Of a DNA stretch of 64,000 nt, positions 1 to 7,893 are shown one piece after another. Location: assembly GCF_024159085.1 (NCBI RefSeq), contig NZ_JAMZDE010000003.1:186001-250000 (forward strand). Direction: 5' to 3'. Position numbers and translations under genes: made by a program. The notes beneath the pieces were generated by a model. It was given only the letters and a program-made list of their open reading frames with translations. It searched no databases and had not been told where the DNA came from. Position 1 is the stretch's first letter; each line of letters opens with the position of its first letter. The DNA comes from Idiomarina rhizosphaerae. GTDB lineage: Bacteria > Pseudomonadota > Gammaproteobacteria > Enterobacterales > Alteromonadaceae.

Positions 1-167
1 AACGCATGCTCGATCGCGAACTGCGTCCGAATGACCGTACCGTTGACGTTGCCATTCGCCGCATTCGTCGGCATTTCGAGTCTCACCCGGAAACGCCGAA
101 CTTAATAACCACCATCCATGGTGAAGGCTATCGCTTTATCGGCGAGGTTGATCAGCAAGCTCAGTGA
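1..167 (+). CDS. arcA: ArcA response regulator, C-terminal part
   Basis: The last 54 codons of a gene that begins outside the window, read in the frame starting at base 3. The peptide is the end of an OmpR-type winged-helix DNA-binding domain: [16 protein letters not shown] is the recognition-helix region, and [10 protein letters not shown] is the C-terminal hairpin. It matches the ArcA C-terminus closely from memory. ArcA is the DNA-binding regulator of the Arc two-component system that adjusts respiratory and TCA-cycle genes to redox state. The gene ends tail to tail with an HPt gene on the other strand, overlapping it by 7 bases, and the pairing of the two supports the ArcA call. The receiver domain is not visible. 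Confidence 0.88.
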   Translation, partial: RMLDRELRPNDRTVDVAIRRIRRHFESHPETPNLITTIHGEGYRFIGEVDQQAQ

Positions 168-511
168 TGCTCAGCTAACCAGGCATCAATTTGGCGTCGG
201 TGCGGGATGACCGCATCGGCCCATTCAATTAATAAACGCTCAGCTACCGGCCACTCCCACTCGTCTTTCTCAACTTTTTCCATTAGCTCAGATAACGCAG
301 TTAAACCGACTGAACCGCAAGCTCCTTTGACTTTGTGCGCCTGTTTGCGCAGCTCGTCTTCGTTACGACTTTTAGCAGCCTGATGCAGTAATTGCGCATA
401 GCTTTGAATAATACCGTCAAAAGTCGCCAGCGTTGAATTCACGCCTTCAACACCTAAGGTATCGACGTATTGTTGTAATAGCTCGGTATCTATCGCCGAT
501 TTTTCTGCCAT
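161..511 (-). CDS. hptA: Free-standing HPt phosphotransfer protein, HptA-like
   Basis: A 116-residue, single-domain protein. The motif [13 protein letters not shown] carries the phospho-accepting histidine of an HPt four-helix bundle and resembles the HPt domain at the end of E. coli ArcB. In Shewanella a separate HptA protein passes phosphate to ArcA because the sensor lacks its own HPt domain; the position beside arcA suggests the same job here. I chose the ATG at 511 because GGAG lies 9 bases upstream. An upstream ATG at 526 (and a TTG at 529) is in frame but has no convincing ribosome-binding site. The stop overlaps the arcA stop, so the two genes converge with no room for a terminator. 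The partner sensor kinase is not in the window. Confidence 0.8.
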   Translation of the reverse strand: MAEKSAIDTELLQQYVDTLGVEGVNSTLATFDGIIQSYAQLLHQAAKSRNEDELRKQAHKVKGACGSVGLTALSELMEKVEKDEWEWPVAERLLIEWADAVIPHRRQIDAWLAEHH

Positions 512-655
512 CTTTGTGTGCTCCATCAATCCAAAACCCTATCCTCGGCGTATTCCTGTTTTGAGTCAACCACTGTGCAGACAGAATCGATTAGGGCAAT
601 CGGTGTCACCTGGTGAAATTCTGCGATATAATGCCCACCTTTAGACTGAGCCTCA

Positions 656-669
656 TTGATCAAGATCAA
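656..669 (+). promoter_or_regulatory. FNR-type binding site upstream of folE2
   Basis: TTGAT-CAAG-ATCAA is an exact match to the FNR/EtrA consensus TTGAT-N4-ATCAA. It is centred about 48 bases upstream of the folE2 start codon. That is too close for a class II activator site with room for a leader. A weak -10 candidate around 681-686 would place the box over the -35 region, which would fit repression. Occupancy and direction of control are inference. Confidence 0.55.
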
Positions 670-710
670 ACAGGCCGGACAATATTCACGACACTTGGAG
701 TTCACAACGA

Positions 711-1637
711 ATGCCAACAGTTATGCCCGACGTAGCCAACCAAACCCAGGCCCAGACAGAGGGAGCTCTCGATTGGGTTGGCATGAGCAATATTGAAGTT
801 CCCTTGATGGTGGCAGCAGCCGGCGTACCAGAACGCCCGGTAGCAGCTAAAGTGGAAGCTTTTGTCAATCTGAAAAACCCGAAAACCAAGGGTATTCACA
901 TGTCTCGCTTGTATTTGTTGCTGGACAAAATGTCGACCGAAGGCGAGCTCAGTCACGATACTTTGAAGCAACTGCTGAATGACTTTATTGAAAGTCATAA
1001 AGACATCAGTGATCAGGCCTTTATTAAGTTTGATTTTGACTATCACCTGCGCCGCAAATCGTTGATTAGCAAAAAGCAGGGCTGGAAAGCTTACCCAGTC
1101 AGTTTAACCGGCCGCTACGATGCGGGTCAGTTAAAACTGGAGTTGTCTGTCGATGTCCCTTATTCATCGACTTGCCCTTGCTCTGCGGCTTTAGCGCGCC
1201 AGTTAATTCAGGACGCCTTTAGTGAGAAGTTTGCCGGTCAGGAACAGGTGGATGCCAGCATCATGCATGAATGGCTAGGTTCCACCGAAGGTATTGTTGC
1301 AACACCGCACAGCCAGCGTTCAGTTGCTGAGGTTAAAGTTGCCTTAAGTGACAGTGTTAATGACTTTCCCATTGTGGAACTCATTGATGCCATTGAAGGG
1401 GCTCTTAAAACACCAGTACAAGCCGCCGTTAAACGTGAAGACGAGCAAGAGTTTGCGCGCTTAAATGGCCAGAACCTGATGTTCTGTGAAGACGCATCGC
1501 GTCGCTTGCAACACCAGTTAAACCAGATGTCGAATTTCCGTGATTTCTGGTTGCGGGTTAACCACTATGAGTCACTGCACGCGCACGACGCAGTGAGTGT
1601 CACGACCAAAGGCGTTCCCGGTGGTTACTCGGCATAA
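711..1637 (+). CDS. folE2: GTP cyclohydrolase FolE2 (type IB)
   Basis: A 308-residue protein of usual FolE2 length. It converts GTP to 7,8-dihydroneopterin triphosphate, the first step of folate (and queuosine) synthesis, in the cytoplasm. Family signatures run in order: MPDVANQ at the N-terminus, [14 protein letters not shown] near residue 62, [17 protein letters not shown] with the catalytic cysteine near residue 148, [23 protein letters not shown], and the C-terminal [14 protein letters not shown]. It is unrelated in sequence to the zinc-dependent FolE. In many bacteria folE2 is a Zur-controlled, zinc-sparing backup; no clear Zur box was seen, but an FNR-type box lies upstream. The ATG at 711 has GGAG 10 bases upstream; an in-frame ATG at 723 is a possible alternative. 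folA (dihydrofolate reductase) of the same pathway lies 10 kb away. Confidence 0.93.
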   Translation: MPTVMPDVANQTQAQTEGALDWVGMSNIEVPLMVAAAGVPERPVAAKVEAFVNLKNPKTKGIHMSRLYLLLDKMSTEGELSHDTLKQLLNDFIESHKDISDQAFIKFDFDYHLRRKSLISKKQGWKAYPVSLTGRYDAGQLKLELSVDVPYSSTCPCSAALARQLIQDAFSEKFAGQEQVDASIMHEWLGSTEGIVATPHSQRSVAEVKVALSDSVNDFPIVELIDAIEGALKTPVQAAVKREDEQEFARLNGQNLMFCEDASRRLQHQLNQMSNFRDFWLRVNHYESLHAHDAVSVTTKGVPGGYSA

Positions 1638-1685
1638 CCGGGTTAAGTAAATTCCATAAGCAGCCATAGCTGGCACAGCTTTTGC

Positions 1686-1726
1686 TTCACACCTCACAGA
1701 GCGTCAATTTTCTGATGAGGTGTGAA
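1686..1726 (+). promoter_or_regulatory. Perfect 11-bp inverted repeat covering the ribosome-binding site
   Basis: TTCACACCTCA (1686-1696) and TGAGGTGTGAA (1716-1726) are exact reverse complements separated by 19 bases. The right arm contains GAGG, the probable Shine-Dalgarno sequence of the gene starting at 1729. In RNA this hairpin would hide the ribosome-binding site; as DNA it could be an operator. There is no U-tract, so it is not an intrinsic terminator. Confidence 0.5.
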
Positions 1727-1728
1727 AA

Positions 1729-2280
1729 ATGGAAATTATCCTGTTGTTGTTTGTTGTGGTGTTAATTGCGGTGGCTATTATTGCCAGCCGAATGTCTGAA
1801 AACTATGTGCCCTACCCTTATAAGCTAAAAGACGTTTCCTTGTGCACTGCACAGGAAGATCAGTTTTTAACGCTATTGGAAAAGTCGGTAGGCGACAACT
1901 TCCGCATATTCACTAAAGTTCGTTTAAGCGACATTGTTACCGTGCGCTCAGGGTTATCTTCAACCGCACGCAAAGATGCCCACAACAAAGCCAGCCAGCG
2001 TATTCTTGACTATGTGTTGTGTGATATTCACACCATGCAGGTTAAAGCGGCTATCGAGCTGGAACCAGGTCAGTCGTCAATGAACCAGCAGAAACGTAAC
2101 TTATTCCTGAAAAACACCTTAGCCGCAGCCGGACTGCCGTTCCTGCGCTTTAAAGCAAAACCCGGCTATCGCGTGGCTGAGCTGCACGACTACATTCACG
2201 GTAAAATCCGTCAGGCTGAACATGTACGCGCCGCGGTACCAACGAATAAAGATAAGAATAACCAGCCGATTGCCGCTTAA
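1729..2280 (+). CDS. DUF2726 domain membrane-anchored protein
   Basis: A 183-residue protein with one N-terminal hydrophobic helix (about residues 2-19) and a cytoplasmic DUF2726-type domain (about 35-155). Visible family features are the F-T-L-L-E-K segment, the FTKVRLSDI strand, the DYVLCD motif near residue 95, the AAIELE strand, and the late LPFLRFKAK segment. The fold resembles nuclease-like domains that include topoisomerase zinc-finger-associated nucleases, but activity has not been shown and I do not assign one. The C-terminal 25 residues are polar and probably disordered. The start sits 2 bases after a perfect hairpin containing the ribosome-binding site. It is followed 24 bases later by a CobD-like gene on the same strand. 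Confidence 0.75.
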   Translation: MEIILLLFVVVLIAVAIIASRMSENYVPYPYKLKDVSLCTAQEDQFLTLLEKSVGDNFRIFTKVRLSDIVTVRSGLSSTARKDAHNKASQRILDYVLCDIHTMQVKAAIELEPGQSSMNQQKRNLFLKNTLAAAGLPFLRFKAKPGYRVAELHDYIHGKIRQAEHVRAAVPTNKDKNNQPIAA

Positions 2281-2304
2281 CTTGCTCCGTGGCAGTATAG
2301 CTGC

Positions 2305-3261
2305 ATGAACACGGAACTTTTAACCGACATTTTATTATCACCTGTTGCTCTGGCTCTGCTGGCTTTGCTGGCAGAGCGCTGGTTTCCCTGGCCAGAGCAG
2401 TGGCACCCCTTTGCCGTTTTGCGGCTAATGGCCGCCTACATGAGCGGCAAGGTTAACAAACCCAGGCGCCCGGTCGGCCAGCAGCGCCTTGCAGGTTTTT
2501 TGGCCTGGCTAACCATGTCACTGCTGGTATTACTGCCTGCAGCCATTGTATTTGCCGGTGCTGAGGTTTCTTTGGCTATTGGCTGGTTAATTTTACTGGT
2601 TAGCCTGCGTCAACAACCCGTCAGCCATGCCATCAAACTGGCCGATAGCCATTTGCAACGTGGCCGTAAGAACGCGGCCCGCGCCTGGCTAAGCCGCATA
2701 ACCTGGCGTGACTGCGATTTACTGAGTGAACACGGCATTGCCAAGACCAGCATCGAACTGCGCGCAACCAGCATTCTGGAGCATCGCTTTACGCCTTTGC
2801 TCTTCTGGTTTGTTGGTGGGCCACTGGCGGCACTTGGGATACGAACGCTTTCTGAACTGACTCAGGTTTGGCCGGTTGCACAGGCGCGGTACCGACATTT
2901 TGGTCTGGCAACACACTGGCTTCACACCATAACTCATTTCTTACCTTCATTTTTACTGGCCCTGGCAGCCCGGTTTATGGCGCTATTTCAGCGTAATAAA
3001 TTCAGGCTGCAGCCGTTAAAGCGTAATCCTTTGTTCTCTACTATTTTGCTCAGCTGGCTGCAAAGCTTCAGCTATTGCCACCGAGTAAGTTTGGGCGGGC
3101 CTATACAAGTGCAGGGAATTCGTATCGCGAGACAGCGTTTTGAAGGACGCCCCGCCGAGTTGTTAATACCTAGAGCGCCCCGCTGGCAAAGGCAATGGCA
3201 GGTTTTTTTCGTTGCTTGTCTGGTTATTGCACTTTTTGCCTTGTTCATTTATCGACCCTGA
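2305..3261 (+). CDS. CobD/CbiB-family membrane protein
   Basis: A 318-residue polytopic membrane protein. Hydrophobic segments lie at about residues 7-23, 68-98, 170-185, 213-228 and 297-315. Near the N-terminus ERWFPWPEQWHPFAVL resembles the D/E-x-x-x-HP-V motif of adenosylcobinamide-phosphate synthase CobD/CbiB, and the order of the following helices and the SLGGP-like loop also fit. True CobD joins adenosylcobyric acid to aminopropanol phosphate in cobalamin synthesis. No other cobalamin gene is near it, and the sequence is divergent, so the real substrate is unclear. An AmpE-like role is an alternative, since AmpE is a distant relative; a clear AmpE is encoded separately at 53.2 kb. Confidence 0.6.
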   Translation: MNTELLTDILLSPVALALLALLAERWFPWPEQWHPFAVLRLMAAYMSGKVNKPRRPVGQQRLAGFLAWLTMSLLVLLPAAIVFAGAEVSLAIGWLILLVSLRQQPVSHAIKLADSHLQRGRKNAARAWLSRITWRDCDLLSEHGIAKTSIELRATSILEHRFTPLLFWFVGGPLAALGIRTLSELTQVWPVAQARYRHFGLATHWLHTITHFLPSFLLALAARFMALFQRNKFRLQPLKRNPLFSTILLSWLQSFSYCHRVSLGGPIQVQGIRIARQRFEGRPAELLIPRAPRWQRQWQVFFVACLVIALFALFIYRP

Positions 3262-3310
3262 GTGACTCATCGGGTATACTACGCGCCCTAATAAGCAACC
3301 GTTTAATATT

Positions 3311-4321
3311 ATGAAAACCATTGATGTAGTCGGCATTGGCAATGCGCTGGTGGATCAGGAGTTTGAAGTCTCTGAAGACTTCCTGCAGAAGCACGATTTA
3401 AAAAAAGGCATGATGGAGCTGATTGATGAAGACGCTCAAAACACTCTGATTGCAGAACTTAGCCAACTGGGCGAATTGAAAAAGCAAAGCGGCGGTGGCT
3501 CAGCAGCTAACTCGTTGGTAGCTTTCGCTCAATTCGGCGGCAAAGCCTACTACTGCTGTAAAGTTGCTGACGACGAAGCCGGCATGTTTTACCGTCAGGA
3601 TTTAGAAAAAATAGGCATAGAAACCAGCCTTCACCAACAGAAGAACCCGGGTACTACTGGGCGCTGTCTGGTTATGGTGACTCCTGACGCCGAACGCACC
3701 ATGCGTACTCATTTGGGCATAACGGCCGATTTATCTAGCGCGGAAATTGACGACCATGCCATTGCCGCGGCGGACTACCTTTATATTGAGGGTTATTTAA
3801 TTACCTCGGAAATTGCGCGTGGCGCGATTCAGCATGCAAAAAAAGTGGCACGGGAAAACAATACAAAGCTGGTTATGACTTGCTCTGACCCTGCCATGGT
3901 TAAGTTTTTCCGCAGCGGCATTGATGAAATTCTGGATGGTGGTGTCGATTTAATGTTCTGCAACCGTGAAGAAGCAGAATTATTAACAGGTCAAGACGAT
4001 CCTCAGGCGGCTTTATCCGTATTACTAAAGCAGGCCGACACGGTTGCTATTACCTTAGGTAAAGACGGTGCTGTAATTGCTAACCGTGAACGTCAGGTAC
4101 ATATTCCGGGCGTGCCGGTTAAAGCAATTGATACCAATGGTGCTGGCGATATGTTTGCAGGTGCTATGCTTTATGGTTTAACGCGTAATATGTCGCTGGA
4201 AGACGCTGGCCGTTTGGCCAGCCATGCGGCGGCAGAGTTGGTCACCGAATTTGGTCCCCGACTGGATAAAGACAGACAGCAGCAATTAATTGAGCGTGTT
4301 ATGGACGCTCAAACTGCTTGA
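3311..4321 (+). CDS. Adenosine kinase (PfkB family)
   Basis: A 336-residue PfkB/ribokinase-fold kinase. It has the N-terminal VGIGNALVDQ strand and the substrate glycine motif SGGGSAANS (about residues 60-68). The C-terminal ATP-binding and catalytic motif AIDTNGAGDMFAGAM lies at about residues 274-288, where the aspartate of GAGD is the catalytic base. Position 48 bases upstream of ahcY argues for adenosine as substrate. Phosphorylating adenosine to AMP would pull the reversible S-adenosylhomocysteine hydrolase reaction forward. A TATACT -10-like hexamer at 3275-3280 sits in the short gap after the CobD-like gene, so a promoter may lie there. Other nucleosides or sugars remain possible substrates. 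Confidence 0.82.
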   Translation: MKTIDVVGIGNALVDQEFEVSEDFLQKHDLKKGMMELIDEDAQNTLIAELSQLGELKKQSGGGSAANSLVAFAQFGGKAYYCCKVADDEAGMFYRQDLEKIGIETSLHQQKNPGTTGRCLVMVTPDAERTMRTHLGITADLSSAEIDDHAIAAADYLYIEGYLITSEIARGAIQHAKKVARENNTKLVMTCSDPAMVKFFRSGIDEILDGGVDLMFCNREEAELLTGQDDPQAALSVLLKQADTVAITLGKDGAVIANRERQVHIPGVPVKAIDTNGAGDMFAGAMLYGLTRNMSLEDAGRLASHAAAELVTEFGPRLDKDRQQQLIERVMDAQTA

Positions 4322-4369
4322 ATTTAGTTAAAAATTCACTGACAGAAATCACTGAAAAAGAGAGTCGTT

Positions 4370-5749
4370 ATGAGTGCAGAAAATTCGCAAGACTACAAAG
4401 TAGCAGATATTAGCTTAGCCGAATGGGGCCGCAAGGAAATTGCGATTGCTGAATCTGAAATGCCGGCGTTGATGACTATCCGCCGTAAATACGCTGACAG
4501 CAAGCCGCTGGCTGGTGCCCGCATTATTGGCTGTATTCACATGACTATTCAAACAGCGGTGTTGATTGAAACCTTGCTTGAACTGGGCGCCGAAGTGCGT
4601 TGGTCTTCGTGCAATATTTTCTCTACTCAGGATCACGCTGCTGCCGCTATGGCTGCTGCCGGTGTCCCGGTATTTGCCTGGAAAGGTGAAACCGAAGAAG
4701 AGTACGACTGGTGCTTAAAGCAAACTTGTCATAAAGATGGCGAGTTGTGGGATGCCAACATGATTCTGGACGACGGCGGTGATTTAACCCTGATGATCCA
4801 CGATGAATTCCCGCAGATGCTGGAAAAAGTTCACGGCATCACTGAAGAGACCACCACGGGTGTTCACCGTTTGCTGGACATGCTGGAAAAAGGCACTCTG
4901 AAAGTACCGGCCATTAACGTGAACGATGCTGTAACTAAGTCAAAAAATGACAACAAGTACGGCTGCCGTCATTCACTAAACGATGCCATTAAGCGTTCTA
5001 CTGACCACTTATTGTCAGGTAAGAAAGCTCTGGTAGTTGGTTACGGTGATGTGGGTAAAGGTTCTGCCGCCAGCCTGCGTCAGGAAGGCATGATTGTTAA
5101 GATCAGCGAAATTGATCCAATTTGCGCTATGCAGGCTTGCATGGATGGCTTTGAAGTAGTTTCTCCTTACCTTGAAGGTAAAAATACCGGTAACGGCGAG
5201 AACATTAACAAAGCCTTGCTAGAAAATACCGACCTGATTGTGACCACAACCGGTAATATGGACGTGTGTGACCGTTACATGCTGGCTGCGCTTAAGCCTA
5301 CTGCCCTGGTTTGTAACATTGGCCACTTTGACAACGAAATTGATACGGCCTTTATGCGCAAAAACTGGCGCTGGGAAGAAATTAAGCCACAGGTTCATAA
5401 AATTTACCGTTCAGACGACGACAACGACTACCTGATTCTGTTAGCCGAAGGCCGTCTGGTGAACTTAGGTAACGCAACCGGTCACCCCAGCCGTATTATG
5501 GATGGCTCTTTTGCTAACCAGGTACTTGCTCAAATTCACTTGTTCGAGCAGAAATTTGCCGACATGGAAATTAAACAGCAGGAAGAGTACCTGCGTGTAG
5601 AGGTTCTGCCCAAGCAACTGGACGAAGAAGTTGCACGTTACATGGTGCAGGGCTTTGGCGGTGTTATCACTAAACTGACAGCGGATCAGGCTAACTACAT
5701 TCACGTTGATGTGGAAGGTCCGTTTAAGACAGACGAGTACCGCTACTAA
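4370..5749 (+). CDS. ahcY: S-adenosylhomocysteine hydrolase
   Basis: A 459-residue cytoplasmic enzyme that splits S-adenosylhomocysteine into adenosine and homocysteine with bound NAD. It recycles the product of all SAM-dependent methylations. Recognisable elements are the N-terminal [13 protein letters not shown], the substrate segment with [24 protein letters not shown] with the catalytic lysine and aspartate region, the NAD-binding [16 protein letters not shown] (about residues 222-237), the GHFDNEID loop, and the C-terminal FKTDEYRY tail, whose lysine and tyrosine reach into the neighbouring subunit. It is preceded by adenosine kinase and shares one base of its stop codon (TAATG) with the next gene, so it is probably co-transcribed and translationally coupled with both. 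Confidence 0.97.
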   Translation: MSAENSQDYKVADISLAEWGRKEIAIAESEMPALMTIRRKYADSKPLAGARIIGCIHMTIQTAVLIETLLELGAEVRWSSCNIFSTQDHAAAAMAAAGVPVFAWKGETEEEYDWCLKQTCHKDGELWDANMILDDGGDLTLMIHDEFPQMLEKVHGITEETTTGVHRLLDMLEKGTLKVPAINVNDAVTKSKNDNKYGCRHSLNDAIKRSTDHLLSGKKALVVGYGDVGKGSAASLRQEGMIVKISEIDPICAMQACMDGFEVVSPYLEGKNTGNGENINKALLENTDLIVTTTGNMDVCDRYMLAALKPTALVCNIGHFDNEIDTAFMRKNWRWEEIKPQVHKIYRSDDDNDYLILLAEGRLVNLGNATGHPSRIMDGSFANQVLAQIHLFEQKFADMEIKQQEEYLRVEVLPKQLDEEVARYMVQGFGGVITKLTADQANYIHVDVEGPFKTDEYRY

Positions 5750-6318
5750 TGAGCGATATTATTTATCGTGAGATAACGGCTGCCGATATGGCGGCCGTTA
5801 TTGATCTGGCCAATGAAGTTCATGGTAACAACTACCTGAACGAAGACAGTTTTCAGCAGTATCTGGCCGGCGGAACCCTTGGTGATGTGCAGTTGAACTG
5901 GATAGCTCTGCGCGGCGAGACCCCGTTGGGCGTGCGCATTACCCTGGCGCCCGGACAATGGCCAATTGATGATTTTTGCACCCCTGACGCCTGGCCAATT
6001 CCAGCCGAGAAGCTGTGCTACTTTAAGTGCGCAGCCGTGTCGGAAAAAGCGCGCGGCCTGGGTATAGGCAAGGAACTGTTGTTCCGTAGTATTGAAGCCG
6101 CCAAAGAGCTGGGCTGCCGCGGTGGTTTAGCGCATATTTGGATGCAAAGCCCTAATAACAGCGCCTATGAATATTTCACCCGCTGCGGCGGTGAAATGAT
6201 TAAGCAACATGAAAAGCGCTGGTACAAAGCCTCAGTAGAAGACGGCTACTACTGCCCAGTATGCGACGGCACCTGCTACTGCGACGCCGGCGAAATGCTG
6301 CTCCGATTTGATTTGTAG
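5749..6318 (+). CDS. GNAT-family N-acetyltransferase with Cys-rich tail
   Basis: A 189-residue protein with the GNAT fold: an N-terminal YREITAADM strand, then CAAVSEKARGLGIGKELL at about residues 91-108, containing the acetyl-CoA pyrophosphate loop R-G-L-G-I-G. Unusually, the C-terminus carries a cysteine cluster, YYCPVCDGTCYCD (about residues 165-177), in a CxxCxxxCxC pattern that could bind a metal. The substrate is unknown. The start codon overlaps the ahcY stop by one base, which ties its expression to the SAH-recycling genes. The TAG stop codon lies inside the GTAG head of a REP element, so the end of the gene and the repeat are fused. Confidence 0.82.
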   Translation: MSDIIYREITAADMAAVIDLANEVHGNNYLNEDSFQQYLAGGTLGDVQLNWIALRGETPLGVRITLAPGQWPIDDFCTPDAWPIPAEKLCYFKCAAVSEKARGLGIGKELLFRSIEAAKELGCRGGLAHIWMQSPNNSAYEYFTRCGGEMIKQHEKRWYKASVEDGYYCPVCDGTCYCDAGEMLLRFDL

Positions 6319-6370
6319 CCTGACATTTATGTCAGGTGAGACATTGCTCCTGATGTAAACATCAGGCTAC
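6315..6370. repeat. REP pair (BIME), CA/TG variants
   Basis: Two GTAG-headed hairpins in opposite orientation: GTAG plus CCTGACAT-TT-ATGTCAGG, a 12-base linker, then CCTGATGT-AA-ACATCAGG plus CTAC. The GTAG of the left unit contains the stop codon of the GNAT gene (TAG at 6316-6318). An almost identical pair follows after 9 bases. Confidence 0.92.
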
Positions 6371-6379
6371 GTGCACCCT

Positions 6380-6435
6380 GTAGCCTGACATTTATGTCAG
6401 GTGAGACATTGCTCCTGATGTAAACATCAGGCTAC
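6380..6435. repeat. REP pair (BIME), second tandem copy
   Basis: Same sequence and architecture as the preceding pair, repeated with a 65-base period and the spacer GTGCACCCT. It ends 13 bases before the preferred start of the next gene, so that gene's ribosome-binding site abuts the repeat. Confidence 0.92.
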
Positions 6436-6448
6436 TGGTGGGATGATT

Positions 6449-7768
6449 ATGTATGATCCTTTGGTTAATGCGCCTCCGGGGCCTCATGATGCTCCTGAGC
6501 CTAGTTATTGGCAGCAGCATACGCAGGCCGATTTTCCGGAGTGTGTTGATGCGCCGGAGGAAATCGAATTTGCTGTTATTGGTGCAGGTTACACGGGTTT
6601 AAACGCGGCTCGGGTTCTGGCTGAAAACGGGCACTCTGTTGCGGTGTTTGAAGCCAACCAGCTGGCCTGGGGGTGTTCGTCGCGTAATGCCGGTTTTGTG
6701 ATGAAAAGTACTGGCCGACTGGGCTTGTCTGCCTGGGCTGAACGTCTGGGCACTGACATTGCGCAAGGCATTGCCGGTGAACATGAAAAAGCACTGCAAC
6801 TGGTTGAAGAAACCATAAAAGAATGTCCTCAGCAATGTCAGCGCCAAAATGGCGGTTACCTGAAAATAGCGCACCGTAACAGCGCCGTTGCACCATTGAA
6901 ACAACAATATGCGCAGCTTAAAAAGTTTAACCAACCCGTTGAATGGCTGACCCAAAATCAACTTTCAGGACTTATTTCAAGCCCACAGGCCCATGCAGCA
7001 TTACACTTCACCGACTGCTTTGCTCTAAACCCTATGTTACTGGCTGCCGCCACGGCCCGACGGGCTTCTGCCGCTGGTGCGCAATTAGTTGAACACTGCC
7101 CGGTAACGCAGGCTGTGTCGCTTGGCGGCAAAGGCGTGTACCTGAAAACCGCGAAAGGCGCTGTACGCGCTCGTAAGCTGTTGGTTTGCTCTAATGGCTA
7201 TACCTCAGGGCATTTGTTGCCGGAGCTTGCCAGCCGCTCGCTGCCTGTACTTTCTAGCATTATTACCACCCCACCTCTGAGTAAAGAACAAGTTGCGAGC
7301 ATTAAGCTATCTCCTCAATACGCCATAATGGATACACGTATTCTGAAGTATTACTTCCGCTTACTGCCGGATAACCGGTTGTTGTTTGGTGGTCGTGGTG
7401 CCATTCAGGGGAAAAATGCCGCCGACCCGGTTTATGCTAAACGCTTATTGCAGGCCTTGCACCAAACCTTTCCGCAACTGCGGGGAGTGAACAAGTGGGA
7501 GCATTTCTGGAGTGGCTGGGTCAGTGTGTCACTGGACGATTACCCGCGAGTAGGCAAAGTGAAAGATAATATCTACGCCAGCATGGGCTACTGCGGGGCC
7601 GGTGTCAGCTTTACCGCCCTAGCCGGTCAACGACTGGCAGAAGCCGCCATGGATCAGCCCCTGCCAGAACTGCCTTACTACCAGTCTCAACTCAAACCCT
7701 TCCCACTACCCCGCTTCCGGCGCCTGGGTCAATGGCTATACTACCACTACGGCCGCCTGCGCGACTGA
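6449..7768 (+). CDS. FAD-dependent amine oxidoreductase, PuuB/OrdL-like
   Basis: A 439-residue flavoprotein of the D-amino-acid oxidase (DAO) family. The Rossmann FAD motif FAVIGAGYTGLNAARVL lies near residues 41-57, followed by the CSSRNAGFVM segment typical of PuuB/OrdL gamma-glutamylputrescine oxidases. The C-terminal FAD contact is GYCGAGVSFTALAGQRLA, around residues 380-397. It probably oxidises a primary or secondary amine to an aldehyde with FAD; the substrate cannot be told from sequence. No polyamine catabolism partners are adjacent. I prefer the ATG at 6449 because GGTGGG ends 6 bases before it; the ATG at 6443 touches that motif directly. The gene is bracketed by REP pairs on both sides. 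Confidence 0.8.
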   Translation: MYDPLVNAPPGPHDAPEPSYWQQHTQADFPECVDAPEEIEFAVIGAGYTGLNAARVLAENGHSVAVFEANQLAWGCSSRNAGFVMKSTGRLGLSAWAERLGTDIAQGIAGEHEKALQLVEETIKECPQQCQRQNGGYLKIAHRNSAVAPLKQQYAQLKKFNQPVEWLTQNQLSGLISSPQAHAALHFTDCFALNPMLLAAATARRASAAGAQLVEHCPVTQAVSLGGKGVYLKTAKGAVRARKLLVCSNGYTSGHLLPELASRSLPVLSSIITTPPLSKEQVASIKLSPQYAIMDTRILKYYFRLLPDNRLLFGGRGAIQGKNAADPVYAKRLLQALHQTFPQLRGVNKWEHFWSGWVSVSLDDYPRVGKVKDNIYASMGYCGAGVSFTALAGQRLAEAAMDQPLPELPYYQSQLKPFPLPRFRRLGQWLYYHYGRLRD

Positions 7769-7772
7769 TCGC

Positions 7773-7828
7773 GTAGCCTGACATTTATGTCAGGTTAGAT
7801 ATACGACCTGATGTAAACATCAGGCTAC
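7773..7828. repeat. REP pair (BIME), CA/TG variants
   Basis: A 56-base GTAG-to-CTAC unit with hairpins CCTGACAT-TT-ATGTCAGG and CCTGATGT-AA-ACATCAGG around a 12-base linker. It starts 4 bases after the stop of the flavoprotein gene, in the gap between convergent genes. The GTGCACCCT spacer to the next pair is the same as at 6371-6379. Confidence 0.92.
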
Positions 7829-7837
7829 GTGCACCCT

Positions 7838-7893
7838 GTAGCCTGACATTTATGTCAGGTGAGATATTGCGCCTGATGTAAACATCAGGCTAC
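7838..7893. repeat. REP pair (BIME), overlaps natB stop codon
   Basis: Same hairpin pair as the preceding one. The terminal CTAC at 7890-7893, read on the minus strand as GTAG, supplies the TAG stop codon of the ABC permease gene. Confidence 0.92.

Noticed and set aside
526-717. 63-codon minus-strand open frame upstream of folE2
   Set aside because: It overlaps the folE2 start and contains the FNR-type box; no ribosome-binding site and no family resemblance. Most likely chance.
6315-6435. Tandem hairpins after the GNAT gene considered as ordinary rho-independent terminators
   Set aside because: No T-runs follow the hairpins, and the same units recur at eight other places; REP elements explain them better, although they may also slow transcription.
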